From positions 3,030,661 through 3,094,660 of the forward strand of contig NZ_LT635539.1 in the NCBI RefSeq assembly GCF_900120195.1: DNA of 64,000 bases. The letters run 5' to 3'. Each line of letters starts with the position of its first letter. The stretch's first letter is position 1. The position numbers were made by a program, and so were the translations under genes. Below, one piece after another: positions 16,042 to 25,521 of this stretch. Under the pieces are notes generated by a model. That model was not told where the DNA came from. It saw nothing but the letters and a program-made list of their open reading frames with translations, and did no database searches. Source of the stretch: Blautia sp. Marseille-P3087 (GTDB lineage: Bacteria; Bacillota; Clostridia; Lachnospirales; Lachnospiraceae).

Positions 16042-18324
16042 TTATTTTTTACTTCTGCACAGCCAGTAGCATCCGAATGCCGGAATCTGCACGCCTTTGG
16101 CTTCCAGTTCACGGCCGGAAATGAGGTCTGTGTACATGCCGTCTTCCTCATTGATCCAGGCTACTTTATCGTTTTCGCTGAAGTTGTAGATTCCGATAAA
16201 TTTCTCTTCATCATTTTCACGTACAAAAGCAAGAATTGAATTATCCCATGTGTCGATGGTATGAAACGGTACATTGCTGTTAAATACGCTGTGACTGGTA
16301 CGTATGTGTTCCAGCTTATCAAGTGCAGGGAAGAGTTTGCCCTGTACAGTAGCCGGATCATTACGGTTTTCAGCCAGTTTCCAGTCAAAGTTTCCTCTGT
16401 GGAGATAACGGGAATCGGCAGCTTTTTCCGGATCATCTTTGTAAGTATAATCATTTACCTGACCGATCTCGTCACCACTGTAAATTACCGGGATACCGGA
16501 CTGGGAAAGCATAAATGCATGCAGTGTAATGTCATAACGGACAGCTCTGTCTACACCCTCCTGATTTCCTTCAAATCCAAAACGTTCAATACCGCAGAGA
16601 GAAGCAGTAGTTCCACAGAGTCTTGCATCACCAAGACGTGGATCATCGTTATAAAGTTCTCCTCGTGCAAAGGAATTCGGATATTTTCCTGTAAGGAAAT
16701 CATTCAGGTATTTCTTATGAGGGACTTCCTGAATACCGAAGTTTTCCAGATATTCATAATCCAGTCCCCATCCGATATCGTCATGGCAGCGGAGATAATT
16801 TTGGAATACGTAGTCTCTTGGAAGGTTTGAGATGATATCCAGCTGGCGGCGCAGCAGAGAAACATCTTTGGTTGCAACTGTGTGCCAGGTGCTTGCCATA
16901 GTTGTTACATTGTACAGCAGATGACATTCTGGTTTCTCGACAGTTCCGAAGTATGGAACAACCTTTTCAGGAGCCATAACAACTTCTCCGAGAAGAAGTA
17001 TGCCCGGGCATACAATCTCACAGACCATACGCATGATACGTACAATGGTGTGAACCTGTGGAAGATTGCGGCAGTTGGTTCCAAGCTGTTTCCAGATATA
17101 TGGTACAGCATCCAGACGAACGATATCCACACCCTGGTTGGCAAGATACAGCATATTAAAGATCATTTCATTGAGAACAATCGGATTGCGGTAATTCAGA
17201 TCCCACTGATAAGGATAGAAGGTAGTCATAACATGTTTATGAAGATCTTCCAGCCAGGTAAAGTTGCCAGGTGCAGTAGTTGGGAAAACTTCCGGGCAGG
17301 TCTGCTCATATAAAGAAGGAATATCATAGTTGTCAAAGAAGAAGTAACGGTCTTGATATTCTTTTTCTCCATTTCGGGCACGTTTTGCCCATTCGTGATC
17401 TTCGGATGTATGGTTCATGACGAAATCCAGGCAGACGTTAATGCCGCGTTTGTGGCAGGCTGCAGTCAGATCTGCAAAATCATCCATGGTTCCGAGTTCT
17501 TCCTGGATTTTACGGAAATCAGCAACCGCATAACCGCCGTCGCTGCGTCCTTTCGGGGAGTCAAGAAGCGGCATCAGATGCAGATAATTAACATTGCATT
17601 CCTGAACATAATCCAGTTTGGATTCCAGATTGGAAAGAGTACCGGCAAATGCATTGACATACATCATCATACCGGTAAGATCATTGCGCTTGTACCATGT
17701 CGGATCTTTTTCGCGTTTCAGATCAGATTCTTTCAGGGCATCGCCACGCATGTCGTAGAACTTCTTGAGTACTTTCAGAAGATCGTTCAGGTGCATTGTG
17801 ACATATGGATTGTCCTGATACAGTTCACAGTAGAGCCATTTCAGTTCGTCGAGATGGCGGGCAAGACGCTCACAGTAAATTCTGTTATCATCGCGTTTAT
17901 TTTCAAGTCTGACCGGATCGGATTTTGCAGTCTCGACTTTGACAGCCTCGGTTTTCTTGGTTTCCACCTTAACCGGCTCAGTCTTTTTCGTCGCGACTTT
18001 AGCAGCCTCGGTTTTCTTAGTCTCAACTTTAATCGGCTCAGTCTTTTTTGTCTCAACTTTAACCGGCTCAGTCTTTTTTGTCTCGACTTTGACAGCTTCA
18101 GCCTTCTTGGTTTCAACTTTAACCGGCTCGGTCTTTTTTGTCTCAACTTTAATTGGTTCAGTCTTTTGGGTTTGCACCTTAACCGGCTCAACTTTCTTAG
18201 TCTCCACTTTTAACGGTTCGACAGTTTTAGTTACTTTTTTGATGGGTTCTGCTTTTGGTGCGGCAGTCTGTGCCGCAGAAGCTCTGGCAGCTTCACGCTT
18301 TTTCTGAAGACGTTTTTTTGCCAT
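16042..18324 (-). CDS. GH13 amylosucrase-like enzyme with N-terminal decapeptide repeats
   Basis: Glycoside hydrolase family 13, probably subfamily 4 (amylosucrase/sucrose hydrolase). After about residue 145 the protein follows that subfamily: LHLMPLLDSPKGRSDGGYAV, LDFVMNHTSEDHEWA, then nucleophile D405 in VRLDAVPYIW, acid/base E447 in LLGEVVMAP, and about D515 in RCHDDIGWG. The first 30 residues are basic and Ala-rich. Residues 31-140 are eleven in-phase decapeptides of the type KTEPVKVETK. No signal peptide is visible, so it is probably cytoplasmic. It follows the PHP phosphatase gene by about 46 bp on the same strand. The sucrose-versus-glucan choice cannot be settled by eye. Confidence 0.85.
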   Translation of the reverse strand: MAKKRLQKKREAARASAAQTAAPKAEPIKKVTKTVEPLKVETKKVEPVKVQTQKTEPIKVETKKTEPVKVETKKAEAVKVETKKTEPVKVETKKTEPIKVETKKTEAAKVATKKTEPVKVETKKTEAVKVETAKSDPVRLENKRDDNRIYCERLARHLDELKWLYCELYQDNPYVTMHLNDLLKVLKKFYDMRGDALKESDLKREKDPTWYKRNDLTGMMMYVNAFAGTLSNLESKLDYVQECNVNYLHLMPLLDSPKGRSDGGYAVADFRKIQEELGTMDDFADLTAACHKRGINVCLDFVMNHTSEDHEWAKRARNGEKEYQDRYFFFDNYDIPSLYEQTCPEVFPTTAPGNFTWLEDLHKHVMTTFYPYQWDLNYRNPIVLNEMIFNMLYLANQGVDIVRLDAVPYIWKQLGTNCRNLPQVHTIVRIMRMVCEIVCPGILLLGEVVMAPEKVVPYFGTVEKPECHLLYNVTTMASTWHTVATKDVSLLRRQLDIISNLPRDYVFQNYLRCHDDIGWGLDYEYLENFGIQEVPHKKYLNDFLTGKYPNSFARGELYNDDPRLGDARLCGTTASLCGIERFGFEGNQEGVDRAVRYDITLHAFMLSQSGIPVIYSGDEIGQVNDYTYKDDPEKAADSRYLHRGNFDWKLAENRNDPATVQGKLFPALDKLEHIRTSHSVFNSNVPFHTIDTWDNSILAFVRENDEEKFIGIYNFSENDKVAWINEEDGMYTDLISGRELEAKGVQIPAFGCYWLCRSKK
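17905..18234 (-). repeat. 30-bp tandem repeat encoding (K-T/V-E-P-V/I-K-V-E-T-K)n
   Basis: Eleven tandem 30-bp units inside the GH13 gene encode Lys/Glu/Thr/Pro-rich decapeptides. Units vary only at a few positions (P/A, V/I/A, E/Q), so copy number could change by slippage without shifting the frame. Confidence 0.9.
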
Positions 18325-18370
18325 AATAAATAGCCTCCTTTTGTATCTTTATCTGAAAATTAATTAATAG

Positions 18371-19189
18371 CTATAATTTAATAAATTCCGGCTTGCGGTT
18401 TTGGAATACAGTATAGTATTTAAAGCCGCTTTCTGCAAGTATGGCGGCAGCTTTGTCAAAATCATAGGCGATTTTGTCCGGAGCATGTGCATCGGCTCCG
18501 ACCGTGATGATTTCGCCGCCAAGTTCACGATAACGGCGGATGACGGCACGGCATGGATTCGGCTCCCCGAGACCATAATGAAAACCACCTGTATTCAGCT
18601 CGATTCCGAGATTTTTGTCAATGACTGTGCGCAGGATCTCATCCAGAATATCCTGATAACGTTCATAGGAATATTCTCTGTTCTGATTCGGACCATAGCG
18701 GACTATATAGTCAATATGTCCGTAAACATCCATTCCGGAAAAAGCGTTAAGATTCTCAAGAATAGATTCAAAATATTCACGGTAACACGCGGATTCCTCA
18801 CGATTTTCAAAAAAAACTCCATAATATGGATCATAACCATGAACCACATGAGAAGAACCAATCACGAAATCAAAAGGCATTGTCTTAAGAAGTTCGTTCA
18901 AAGAATCGGCAAGATGTGGCTGCAGTCCCAGCTCAATGCCGAAATGTATATTCAGTTTTGAACGGTATTTCTCCTGAAGTGAGCAAAGCGTTTCTCTGTA
19001 TGCATCCAGATCAAGTTCAAATGTTTCATTATCCGGTGTTGGTGGGTAATCAGGATCCAGATGTTCTGTAAAACAGATGCCGGAGAGATTTTGTCGGATC
19101 GCCTCATGAATCATATCTTCCATAGATGTGTCTGAGTCAGCAGAAAAAGAAGAATGCATATGGCAGTCCCATAAGATCTGATTTGACAT
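18371..19189 (-). CDS. PHP-domain phosphatase, histidinol-phosphatase (HisJ/HisK) family
   Basis: Metal-dependent PHP phosphoesterase. The opening WDCHMHSSFSAD gives the first metal motif; further His/Asp ligands lie in CFTEHLD, GSSHVVHG and TVGADAHAP near the end. The family is best known for the histidinol-phosphatase step of histidine synthesis, but no his genes are near, so the substrate is uncertain. An in-frame Met lies 30 bp upstream (19219), but AAGGAGG 8 nt before 19189 selects the latter (MSNQILW). About 272 aa, normal. Confidence 0.8.
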   Translation of the reverse strand: MSNQILWDCHMHSSFSADSDTSMEDMIHEAIRQNLSGICFTEHLDPDYPPTPDNETFELDLDAYRETLCSLQEKYRSKLNIHFGIELGLQPHLADSLNELLKTMPFDFVIGSSHVVHGYDPYYGVFFENREESACYREYFESILENLNAFSGMDVYGHIDYIVRYGPNQNREYSYERYQDILDEILRTVIDKNLGIELNTGGFHYGLGEPNPCRAVIRRYRELGGEIITVGADAHAPDKIAYDFDKAAAILAESGFKYYTVFQNRKPEFIKL

Positions 19190-19302
19190 TTTTGTATCCT
19201 CCTTTGCATGGACTGACATTATTATAGCATGTAAAAATAGTTCCTGCTATGGTTTCATTTCTATATTAAAACATTTTTATCATGTTTTTTTATAAAATGG
19301 TC

Positions 19303-19331
19303 TTGAATTTTTGTACAAGATTCGATACAAT
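19303..19331 (+). promoter_or_regulatory. gap promoter
   Basis: TTGAAT (19303-19308), 17-bp spacer, TACAAT (19326-19331), about 70 bp upstream of the gap start. Confidence 0.65.
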
Positions 19332-19400
19332 ATGCAATAGGTTGACGTTTCTTTAACAAACGCCATAAATCAACCATTTAATTCATAGGAGGAATTTATC

Positions 19401-20420
19401 ATGGCAGTAAAAGTTGCAATTAACGGATTTGGCCGTATCGGTCGTCTGGCTTTCCGTCAGATGTTTGGAGCAGAAGGATTTGAAATCGTTGCTATCAACG
19501 ACCTTACATCCCCGAAAATGCTGGCTCACTTATTAAAATATGACTCAACTCAGGGAAGATACGCTCTGGCTGACAAAGTAGAAGCAGGCGAAGATTCCAT
19601 CACAGTTGACGGAAAAGAAATCAAAATCTATGCAAAAGCTAACGCTGCAGAACTTCCTTGGGGAGAAATCGGTGTAGACGTAGTTCTTGAGTGCACAGGT
19701 TTCTATACATCCAAAGACAAAGCTCAGGCTCATATCGATGCAGGTGCTAAACACGTTGTTATTTCCGCTCCGGCTGGAAACGACCTTAAGACAATCGTTT
19801 ACAATGTAAACCATGAAGGTCTTACAAACGAAGATAAAATCATCTCCGCTGCATCCTGTACTACAAACTGCCTTGCACCAATGGCTAAGGCTCTTAACGA
19901 TCTTGCACCGATCAAATCCGGTATCATGTGCACAATCCACGCTTACACAGGTGATCAGATGACACTTGACGGACCGCAGAGAAAAGGCGATCTGAGAAGA
20001 TCCCGTGCAGCTGCAGTTAACATCGTTCCGAACAGCACAGGTGCTGCAAAAGCTATCGGTCTGGTTATCCCGGAACTGAACGGCAAACTTATCGGATCTG
20101 CTCAGCGTGTACCAACCCCAACAGGTTCTACAACAATTCTTACAGCAGTTGTTGAAGGAAACGTTACAAAAGAACAGATCAACGCAGCTATGAAAGCAGC
20201 TTCTAATGAATCCTTCGGATACAACGAAGACGAAATCGTATCCAGCGATATCGTTGGTATGAGATTTGGTTCTCTGTTCGATGCTACTCAGACAATGGTT
20301 CTTCCACTTGAGAATGGCACAACAGAAGTACAGGTTGTTTCATGGTATGACAATGAAAACTCCTACACAAGCCAGATGGTTCGTACAATCAAACACTTTG
20401 GCAAACTTCTGAACGCTTAA
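19401..20420 (+). CDS. gap: Glyceraldehyde-3-phosphate dehydrogenase, type I
   Basis: Glycolytic enzyme converting glyceraldehyde 3-phosphate to 1,3-bisphosphoglycerate with NAD. NAD-binding [14 protein letters not shown] opens the protein, the catalytic Cys is in [12 protein letters not shown] (about 155), and the substrate loop is present. 339 aa. Codon use is strongly biased, as expected of an abundant protein. It heads a gap-pgk-tpiA series; the leader has an AGGAGG site. Confidence 0.98.
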   Translation: MAVKVAINGFGRIGRLAFRQMFGAEGFEIVAINDLTSPKMLAHLLKYDSTQGRYALADKVEAGEDSITVDGKEIKIYAKANAAELPWGEIGVDVVLECTGFYTSKDKAQAHIDAGAKHVVISAPAGNDLKTIVYNVNHEGLTNEDKIISAASCTTNCLAPMAKALNDLAPIKSGIMCTIHAYTGDQMTLDGPQRKGDLRRSRAAAVNIVPNSTGAAKAIGLVIPELNGKLIGSAQRVPTPTGSTTILTAVVEGNVTKEQINAAMKAASNESFGYNEDEIVSSDIVGMRFGSLFDATQTMVLPLENGTTEVQVVSWYDNENSYTSQMVRTIKHFGKLLNA

Positions 20421-20442
20421 TTAGAAGCCGAGTAGCACTCAG

Positions 20443-20471
20443 ATGTGACAGATATCAGTTATCTGACACAT
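20443..20471. repeat. Long inverted repeat in the gap-pgk spacer
   Basis: ATGTGACAGATA (20443-20454) and TATCTGACACAT (20460-20471) pair over 12 positions with one mismatch and a 5-nt loop. No T tract follows, so it is not an intrinsic terminator. Could be an mRNA-stabilising hairpin. Confidence 0.6.
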
Positions 20472-20491
20472 ATGAATAAGACTCAGAGAAG

Positions 20492-20524
20492 GGTCCGGTC
20501 TTGAATAGGACCGGGCCTTTTTGT
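20492..20524 (+). terminator. Terminator between gap and pgk
   Basis: GGTCCGGTC pairs with GGACCGGGCC (wobbles) around a TTGAATA loop, followed by TTTTT. No good promoter is seen between it and pgk, so it may be leaky. Confidence 0.75.
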
Positions 20525-20562
20525 CTGTATAAAGTTAAATATTTATAAGGAGGCATAACAAG

Positions 20563-21756
20563 ATGCTGAATAAGAAATCTGTTGATGACATCAACGTAAA
20601 AGGCCAGAAAGTCCTCGTAAGATGTGACTTCAATGTACCTCTGCAGGACGGTAAAATTACAGATGAGAACCGTCTGGTAGCAGCTCTTCCTACAATCAAG
20701 AAGCTTGTTGCAGATGGTGGAAAGATTATCCTTTGCTCCCACCTCGGAAAACCGAAGGGAGAGCCGAAACCGGAACTTTCTCTCGCACCTGTTGCAAAAC
20801 GTCTCACAGAGCTTCTCGGCCAGGAAGTTAAATTCGTTCCGAGCCCGGTTGTTGTAGATGACACAGTAAAAGCAGCAGTAGCTGATATGAAAGACGGCGA
20901 GATTATTCTTCTTGAGAATACTCGTTATCGTGCAGAAGAGACAAAGAACGGTGATGAATTCAGCAAAGAACTTGCTTCTCTTTGTGATGTATTTGTAAAC
21001 GACGCATTTGGTACAGCTCACAGAGCTCACTGCTCTAACGTTGGTGTTACCAAATATGTAGATACAGCAGTAGTTGGATATCTGATGCAGAAAGAAATCG
21101 ATTTCCTTGGAAACGCTGTAAACAATCCGGAAAGACCATTCGTAGCTATCCTTGGCGGAGCTAAAGTTTCCAGCAAGATCTCTGTTATCAACAACCTTCT
21201 TGACAAAGTTGATACTCTGATCATCGGTGGTGGTATGTCCTACACATTCTCCAAAGCACTTGGCGGACATATCGGTAACTCCCTCTGCGAGGATGATTAC
21301 CTTCAGTATGCATTAGACATGCTTAAGAAAGCAGAAGAAAAAGGCGTTAAGCTTCTTCTTCCGGTTGACAACAGAATCGGAGATGATTTCTCCAATGACT
21401 GCAACATCCAGATCGTAAAACGTGGATGCATCCCGGATGGCTGGGAAGGAATGGACATCGGAACAGAAACAGAGAAAATCTTCTGTGATGCTGTAAAAGA
21501 TGCCAAGACAGTTGTCTGGAACGGACCGATGGGCTGTTTCGAAATGCCGAACTTTGCTCATGGTACAGAAGCAGTTGCAAAAGCTCTTGCTGAGACAGAT
21601 GCTACAACAATCATCGGTGGCGGTGATTCCGCAGCCGCAGTCAATATCCTTGGCTATGGCGACAAGATGACTCACATCTCCACAGGTGGCGGTGCTTCTC
21701 TGGAATTCCTCGAAGGTAAGGAGTTACCGGGCGTAGCAGCAGCTAACGATAAGTAA
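20563..21756 (+). CDS. pgk: Phosphoglycerate kinase
   Basis: Transfers phosphate from 1,3-bisphosphoglycerate to ADP. N-terminal motif [16 protein letters not shown] (about 15-30), [11 protein letters not shown], and C-terminal nucleotide site GGGDSAAAV with [16 protein letters not shown]. 397 aa, full length. It follows gap by about 140 bp that contain a hairpin and a terminator, so the gap:pgk ratio is probably set by attenuation or processing. Confidence 0.98.
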   Translation: MLNKKSVDDINVKGQKVLVRCDFNVPLQDGKITDENRLVAALPTIKKLVADGGKIILCSHLGKPKGEPKPELSLAPVAKRLTELLGQEVKFVPSPVVVDDTVKAAVADMKDGEIILLENTRYRAEETKNGDEFSKELASLCDVFVNDAFGTAHRAHCSNVGVTKYVDTAVVGYLMQKEIDFLGNAVNNPERPFVAILGGAKVSSKISVINNLLDKVDTLIIGGGMSYTFSKALGGHIGNSLCEDDYLQYALDMLKKAEEKGVKLLLPVDNRIGDDFSNDCNIQIVKRGCIPDGWEGMDIGTETEKIFCDAVKDAKTVVWNGPMGCFEMPNFAHGTEAVAKALAETDATTIIGGGDSAAAVNILGYGDKMTHISTGGGASLEFLEGKELPGVAAANDK

Positions 21757-21757
21757 A

Positions 21758-21895
21758 AAGCTTAGTGATTGACAAGCCGTAGGCGCAGGCAGAGCTTAGC
21801 GTTTACTTAGTTCGCCGCTCTTAATGAACACAAGTCGCAGACGTAGTGTGAATTTAGTGCCAGGCGAACAATGGCTTGGCTCACAATTACTGCTT
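21758..21895. repeat. 138-nt nested-stem element between pgk and tpiA
   Basis: Four sets of complementary arms lie in nested order: AAGC/GCTT (21758-21761, 21892-21895), AGTGATTG/CAATTACT (21764-21771, 21884-21891, one G-U), CAAGCC/GGCTTG (21773-21778, 21873-21878) and GTTCGCC/GGCGAAC (21810-21816, 21863-21869). It has no ORF and no T tract. It looks like a structured RNA or a palindromic intergenic repeat, of unknown type. Confidence 0.6.
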
Positions 21896-21917
21896 CTTTG
21901 AATACAATATCTGATAG

Positions 21918-21945
21918 TTTGAGAAAAATCGAACTACCTTATAAT
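21918..21945 (+). promoter_or_regulatory. Possible tpiA promoter
   Basis: TTTGAG/TTGAGA at 21918-21924 and TATAAT at 21940-21945 with a 15-16 bp spacer. The spacer is short, so this is tentative. Confidence 0.4.
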
Positions 21946-21971
21946 ACTTACAAATTAAGGGAGATAAGAAA

Positions 21972-22721
21972 ATGGCAAGAAAGAAAATTATCGCTGGAAA
22001 CTGGAAAATGAACATGACTCCAAGCGAAGCAGTTAAATTAGTTGAAACCCTGAAACCACTTGTACAGAACGATGAAGTTGACGTAGTATTCGGTGTACCG
22101 GCTATCGACATCGTTCCTGTAGTTGAAGCTTGCAAAGGCACAAACATCGCTGTAGCAGCAGAAAACATGTACTTTGAAGAAAAAGGTGCATACACAGGTG
22201 AGATCGCTCCGGCTATGCTCGTGGATGCAGGCGTTAAATATGTTATCCTCGGACATTCCGAAAGAAGAGATTACTTCGGAGAAACAAACGAAGACGTTAA
22301 TAAGAAAGTCCTTAAAGCTTTCGAACACGGTATCACACCAATCATGTGCTGTGGAGAATCTCTTGAGCAGAGAGAACAGGGCATCACAATGGACTGGATT
22401 CGTCAGCAGGTTAAAGTTGGTCTTCAGAACGTAACAGCAGACCAGGCTAAAACTATGGTTATCGCATACGAGCCAATCTGGGCTATCGGAACAGGCAAAA
22501 CAGCTACAAGTGAACAGGCTCAGGAAATCTGCAAAGGTATCCGTGATTGTGTAGCAGAAATCTATGATACAGACACAGCAGCAGCTATCCGTATCCAGTA
22601 CGGCGGATCTGTAAATGCAGGAAATGCAGCAGAGCTGTTTGCAATGGGCGATATCGACGGTGGTCTTGTTGGTGGAGCTTCCCTCAAACCAGACTTCGGA
22701 AAGATCGTTAACTACAAATAA
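21972..22721 (+). CDS. tpiA: Triosephosphate isomerase
   Basis: Interconverts dihydroxyacetone phosphate and glyceraldehyde 3-phosphate. Active-site Lys in GNWKMN (about 13), His in ILGHSERRD (about 95) and Glu in [13 protein letters not shown] (about 165), with the phosphate-binding GGSV near the end. 249 aa, full length. It follows pgk across the nested-stem element and ends in its own terminator. Confidence 0.98.
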   Translation: MARKKIIAGNWKMNMTPSEAVKLVETLKPLVQNDEVDVVFGVPAIDIVPVVEACKGTNIAVAAENMYFEEKGAYTGEIAPAMLVDAGVKYVILGHSERRDYFGETNEDVNKKVLKAFEHGITPIMCCGESLEQREQGITMDWIRQQVKVGLQNVTADQAKTMVIAYEPIWAIGTGKTATSEQAQEICKGIRDCVAEIYDTDTAAAIRIQYGGSVNAGNAAELFAMGDIDGGLVGGASLKPDFGKIVNYK

Positions 22722-22740
22722 TTCATACAAAAACATACAG

Positions 22741-22783
22741 CCAGATACTTCAAACCGCATCGGTCAGAGGTATCTGGTTTTTT
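22741..22783 (+). terminator. Terminator of tpiA
   Basis: CCAGATAC (22741-22748) pairs with GTATCTGG (22770-22777), followed by six T. Confidence 0.85.
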
Positions 22784-22823
22784 GATGTATTATGAAATTG
22801 CTCCGTAATGTTCCTATTACATC
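22784..22823. repeat. Terminator-adjacent palindrome, copy 2
   Basis: The right half GTAATGTTCCTATTACAT is identical to that of the copy at 6903-6940. The left half has several changes, so pairing is weaker. It starts directly at the end of the tpiA terminator T tract. Confidence 0.75.
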
Positions 22824-22856
22824 AAAAATTTTTCATACACGCACAAATGTCCGCGC

Positions 22857-22885
22857 TTGACAAAATCCATTTTATACCATACTAT
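22857..22885 (+). promoter_or_regulatory. Promoter of hom
   Basis: TTGACA (22857-22862), 17-bp spacer, TACTAT (22880-22885), about 60 bp upstream of hom. Confidence 0.7.
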
Positions 22886-22947
22886 TAGACACATGGTAGA
22901 AATAATCCCTGAACTTTAAGGGACGAGGAGAAAGGAGCCATTCCAAA

Positions 22948-24243
22948 ATGGAGAAAAAAGTGATTCGTGCAGCCCTCCTGGGATTTGGTACAGTAGGAAC
23001 CGGCGTATATAAAGTACTGGAGAAGCAGAAAGAGGAGATGATTCCGAAGCTTGGAAGTCAGCTTGAAATCAGCAAGATTCTGGTACGTAATCTGCAAAAA
23101 GCAGCATCAAAGGTAAAAAATCCTGAGATTCTGACAAACAACTGGGACGAGATCGTAAAAGATCCTGAAATAGATATTGTAATTGAGCTGATTGGCGGAA
23201 TCGAACCGGCAAGAACCTACATACTTGACGCATTAAATGCCGGCAAACATGTAGTAACAGCCAACAAAGACCTGATTGCAGCTCATGGAAAAGAACTTCT
23301 CGATGCAGCAGAAGCAAACCATGTGGATTTCCTGTTTGAGGCAGCAGTAGCCGGTGGAATTCCGATCATCCGTCCGCTGAAAGAATGTCTGGCAGGCAAT
23401 CATATGGCAGAAGTAATGGGAATCGTCAACGGAACGACCAACTTTATCCTCACAAAGATGACACAGGATGGTATGGAATTTAAAGATGCCCTTGCCCTTG
23501 CTACAGAGCTGGGTTATGCCGAGGCAGACCCGACTGCAGATATCGAAGGTTTTGATGCCGGACGTAAGGTGGCAATCCTTGCATCCGTAGCGTTTAATTC
23601 CAGAGTTGTATTTGATGATGTTTATATCGAGGGAATCACAAAGATCACAGCCAAAGATATCAAATATGCTAAAGAAATGGGATGTGACATAAAACTTCTG
23701 GGAGTTGCAAAGAATACAGAAGACGGAGTAGAAGCTTATGTATGCCCGATGCTGATTCCGAGCAGCCATCCGCTTGCATCTGTCAATGATTCCTACAATG
23801 CAGTATTTGTAAACGGTGACGCAGTAGAGAATGCAATGTTCTATGGTCGTGGTGCTGGAGAATTCCCGACAGCAAGTGCGGTAGTTGGGGATCTTTTTGA
23901 GATCGTAAGAAACATTCAGGCAAATTGTTGTGCACGTATCGGATGTACCTGCTACAAAGAACTTCCGGTCAAAAAAATGGCAGATACCTGCAACCGTTAC
24001 TTTATGAGACTGATCGTAGAAGACCGCTGTGGTGTACTGGCTGAGATGACCGCAGTATTTGCAAAATATGGTGTCAGTGTGGCTCAGATCATCCAGAAAG
24101 CAGCAAGAGATGAAGGAAGCGCAGAAGTTGTTGTGATCACTGCAAAAGTTCGAGAGGGAGATTTCCGTACTGCAATGGAAGAACTGAGTGGAAGAAGCTC
24201 TGTACGTAAGATCAGCAGCATGCTTCGTGTGTACGGAGAATAA
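22948..24243 (+). CDS. hom: Homoserine dehydrogenase
   Basis: NAD(P)-dependent step from aspartate semialdehyde to homoserine, for threonine and methionine. Rossmann motif ALLGFGTVGTGVYK (about 9-22), catalytic region IVNGTTNFILTKM and EADPTADIEGFDAGRK. A C-terminal ACT domain (about 350-431) points to feedback control, usually by threonine. 431 aa, typical monofunctional form. It has its own promoter inside a glycolytic gene cluster; no thrB or thrC is adjacent. Confidence 0.96.
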   Translation: MEKKVIRAALLGFGTVGTGVYKVLEKQKEEMIPKLGSQLEISKILVRNLQKAASKVKNPEILTNNWDEIVKDPEIDIVIELIGGIEPARTYILDALNAGKHVVTANKDLIAAHGKELLDAAEANHVDFLFEAAVAGGIPIIRPLKECLAGNHMAEVMGIVNGTTNFILTKMTQDGMEFKDALALATELGYAEADPTADIEGFDAGRKVAILASVAFNSRVVFDDVYIEGITKITAKDIKYAKEMGCDIKLLGVAKNTEDGVEAYVCPMLIPSSHPLASVNDSYNAVFVNGDAVENAMFYGRGAGEFPTASAVVGDLFEIVRNIQANCCARIGCTCYKELPVKKMADTCNRYFMRLIVEDRCGVLAEMTAVFAKYGVSVAQIIQKAARDEGSAEVVVITAKVREGDFRTAMEELSGRSSVRKISSMLRVYGE

Positions 24244-24286
24244 AATATAAATCATACCTTAAGTTATTTTCGAGAAGGAGAAGCTT

Positions 24287-25435
24287 ATGGGAAATATTAT
24301 GGATTATATCAGCTGGAGAGGTGACCTTACTTTTGCACAGTCTCCATTTAATGAGGTGGATAACCTGATTCTTGCCTGTTTTTCGTATGTGAATCTTGAC
24401 AGGATTCCGGCGGTGACCAGACAAAAAGGAATAGAACTTAAAAAACTGGTCAAAGAATTTAAGAAATTACACACGATAAAAGAACTGGAGGCGGATAAAT
24501 CATTTATCCGCCTGGCTCCGTTTATGATGTTTGAAATGGCAGAATCCGTCCGGTTTGGTAATTGTGTGATCCGAAACTATGTCAATGAGATCGTTACAGA
24601 AGCGGAACAGCAGTTTTCGGCTGTGGAGATCGTGCTGGAAGACGGAACTTCTTATATTTCTTTCCGTGGCACGGATGATACCATTATAGGCTGGAAAGAA
24701 GACTTCAATTTAAGTACCGGTGTCGTTCCGGCTCAGGAACGTGCAGTTGAATATATGCAGCGGATTTCTGACAAAGCCTCCGGGATGCTGCGAGTAGGAG
24801 GACACTCAAAAGGTGGAAATCTTGCAATTTATGGCTCTGTCATGTGCAAAAGTGTGCATGATAAGATTCTGGAAATATATTCGAACGACGGGCCGGGATT
24901 TTCAAAGGAATTTCAGGATTCTCCTGAGACAGCAGAGATGATGCCGAAGATTATCCGGATCATCCCGGAATATTCCATCATAGGAACACTTCTCGAACAT
25001 GAGAAAAAGCCGATTATCGTGGCAAGTACCAGCAGAGGACTTCTTCAGCATGATGGTTTTTCATGGGAAGTGCAGGGGCCGGGTCTTGTCAGACGAGACA
25101 GCCTGAATAAAACAGCGCTACGTTTTATCGAGATCCTTCACAAATGGATCGACGGAATGGACACGGAGCAGAAGCGACTTTTAATTGAAGACCTTTTTGC
25201 AACACTGCAGGCATCCGGCTGCGAAAACTTAAGTGAAGTACAGTCGGGCGGAATCAAGAGCCTTGCGGCCATGGTGAAACGACTGGATAAATTTGCACCG
25301 GAATCAAGGGGAATGATGCAGGAACTTCTGACCGCGATCTGTGGCGGCTGGCTGGAACAGCTTCAGGAGAATACAAAGGATAGGATATCTGCGATTCCAC
25401 AGAGCTTTTCCGATAAAATCCTTGAAAAATTCTAA
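24287..25435 (+). CDS. DUF2974 (Mbeg1-like) alpha/beta-hydrolase family protein
   Basis: Resembles the DUF2974 family seen widely in Lachnospiraceae and streptococci, thought to be lipase-like alpha/beta hydrolases but without an established function. The nucleophile-elbow motif GGHSKGGNLA is at about residues 175-184. The opening DYISWRGDLTFAQSPFNEVDNLILA is characteristic. No signal peptide or transmembrane helix is visible, so probably cytoplasmic. It lies 43 bp after hom with an AAGGAG site and is probably co-transcribed. Confidence 0.8.
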   Translation: MGNIMDYISWRGDLTFAQSPFNEVDNLILACFSYVNLDRIPAVTRQKGIELKKLVKEFKKLHTIKELEADKSFIRLAPFMMFEMAESVRFGNCVIRNYVNEIVTEAEQQFSAVEIVLEDGTSYISFRGTDDTIIGWKEDFNLSTGVVPAQERAVEYMQRISDKASGMLRVGGHSKGGNLAIYGSVMCKSVHDKILEIYSNDGPGFSKEFQDSPETAEMMPKIIRIIPEYSIIGTLLEHEKKPIIVASTSRGLLQHDGFSWEVQGPGLVRRDSLNKTALRFIEILHKWIDGMDTEQKRLLIEDLFATLQASGCENLSEVQSGGIKSLAAMVKRLDKFAPESRGMMQELLTAICGGWLEQLQENTKDRISAIPQSFSDKILEKF

Positions 25436-25521
25436 ATTTTTGGTACTATATAATAGGAAAAAACATACAAGCTGACACTGCATGAATATGCAGAAAAACT
25501 ATACAATAGAAGGAGAATATT

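Noticed and set aside
17353-18213. Open frame on the plus strand opposite the GH13 repeat region (286 codons)
   Set aside because: It is the antisense of the decapeptide repeat and GH13 domain; the product is a hydrophobic low-complexity run, no ribosome site.
17905-18234. 30-bp repeats as a CRISPR array
   Set aside because: Units are contiguous without spacers and encode an in-frame peptide repeat.
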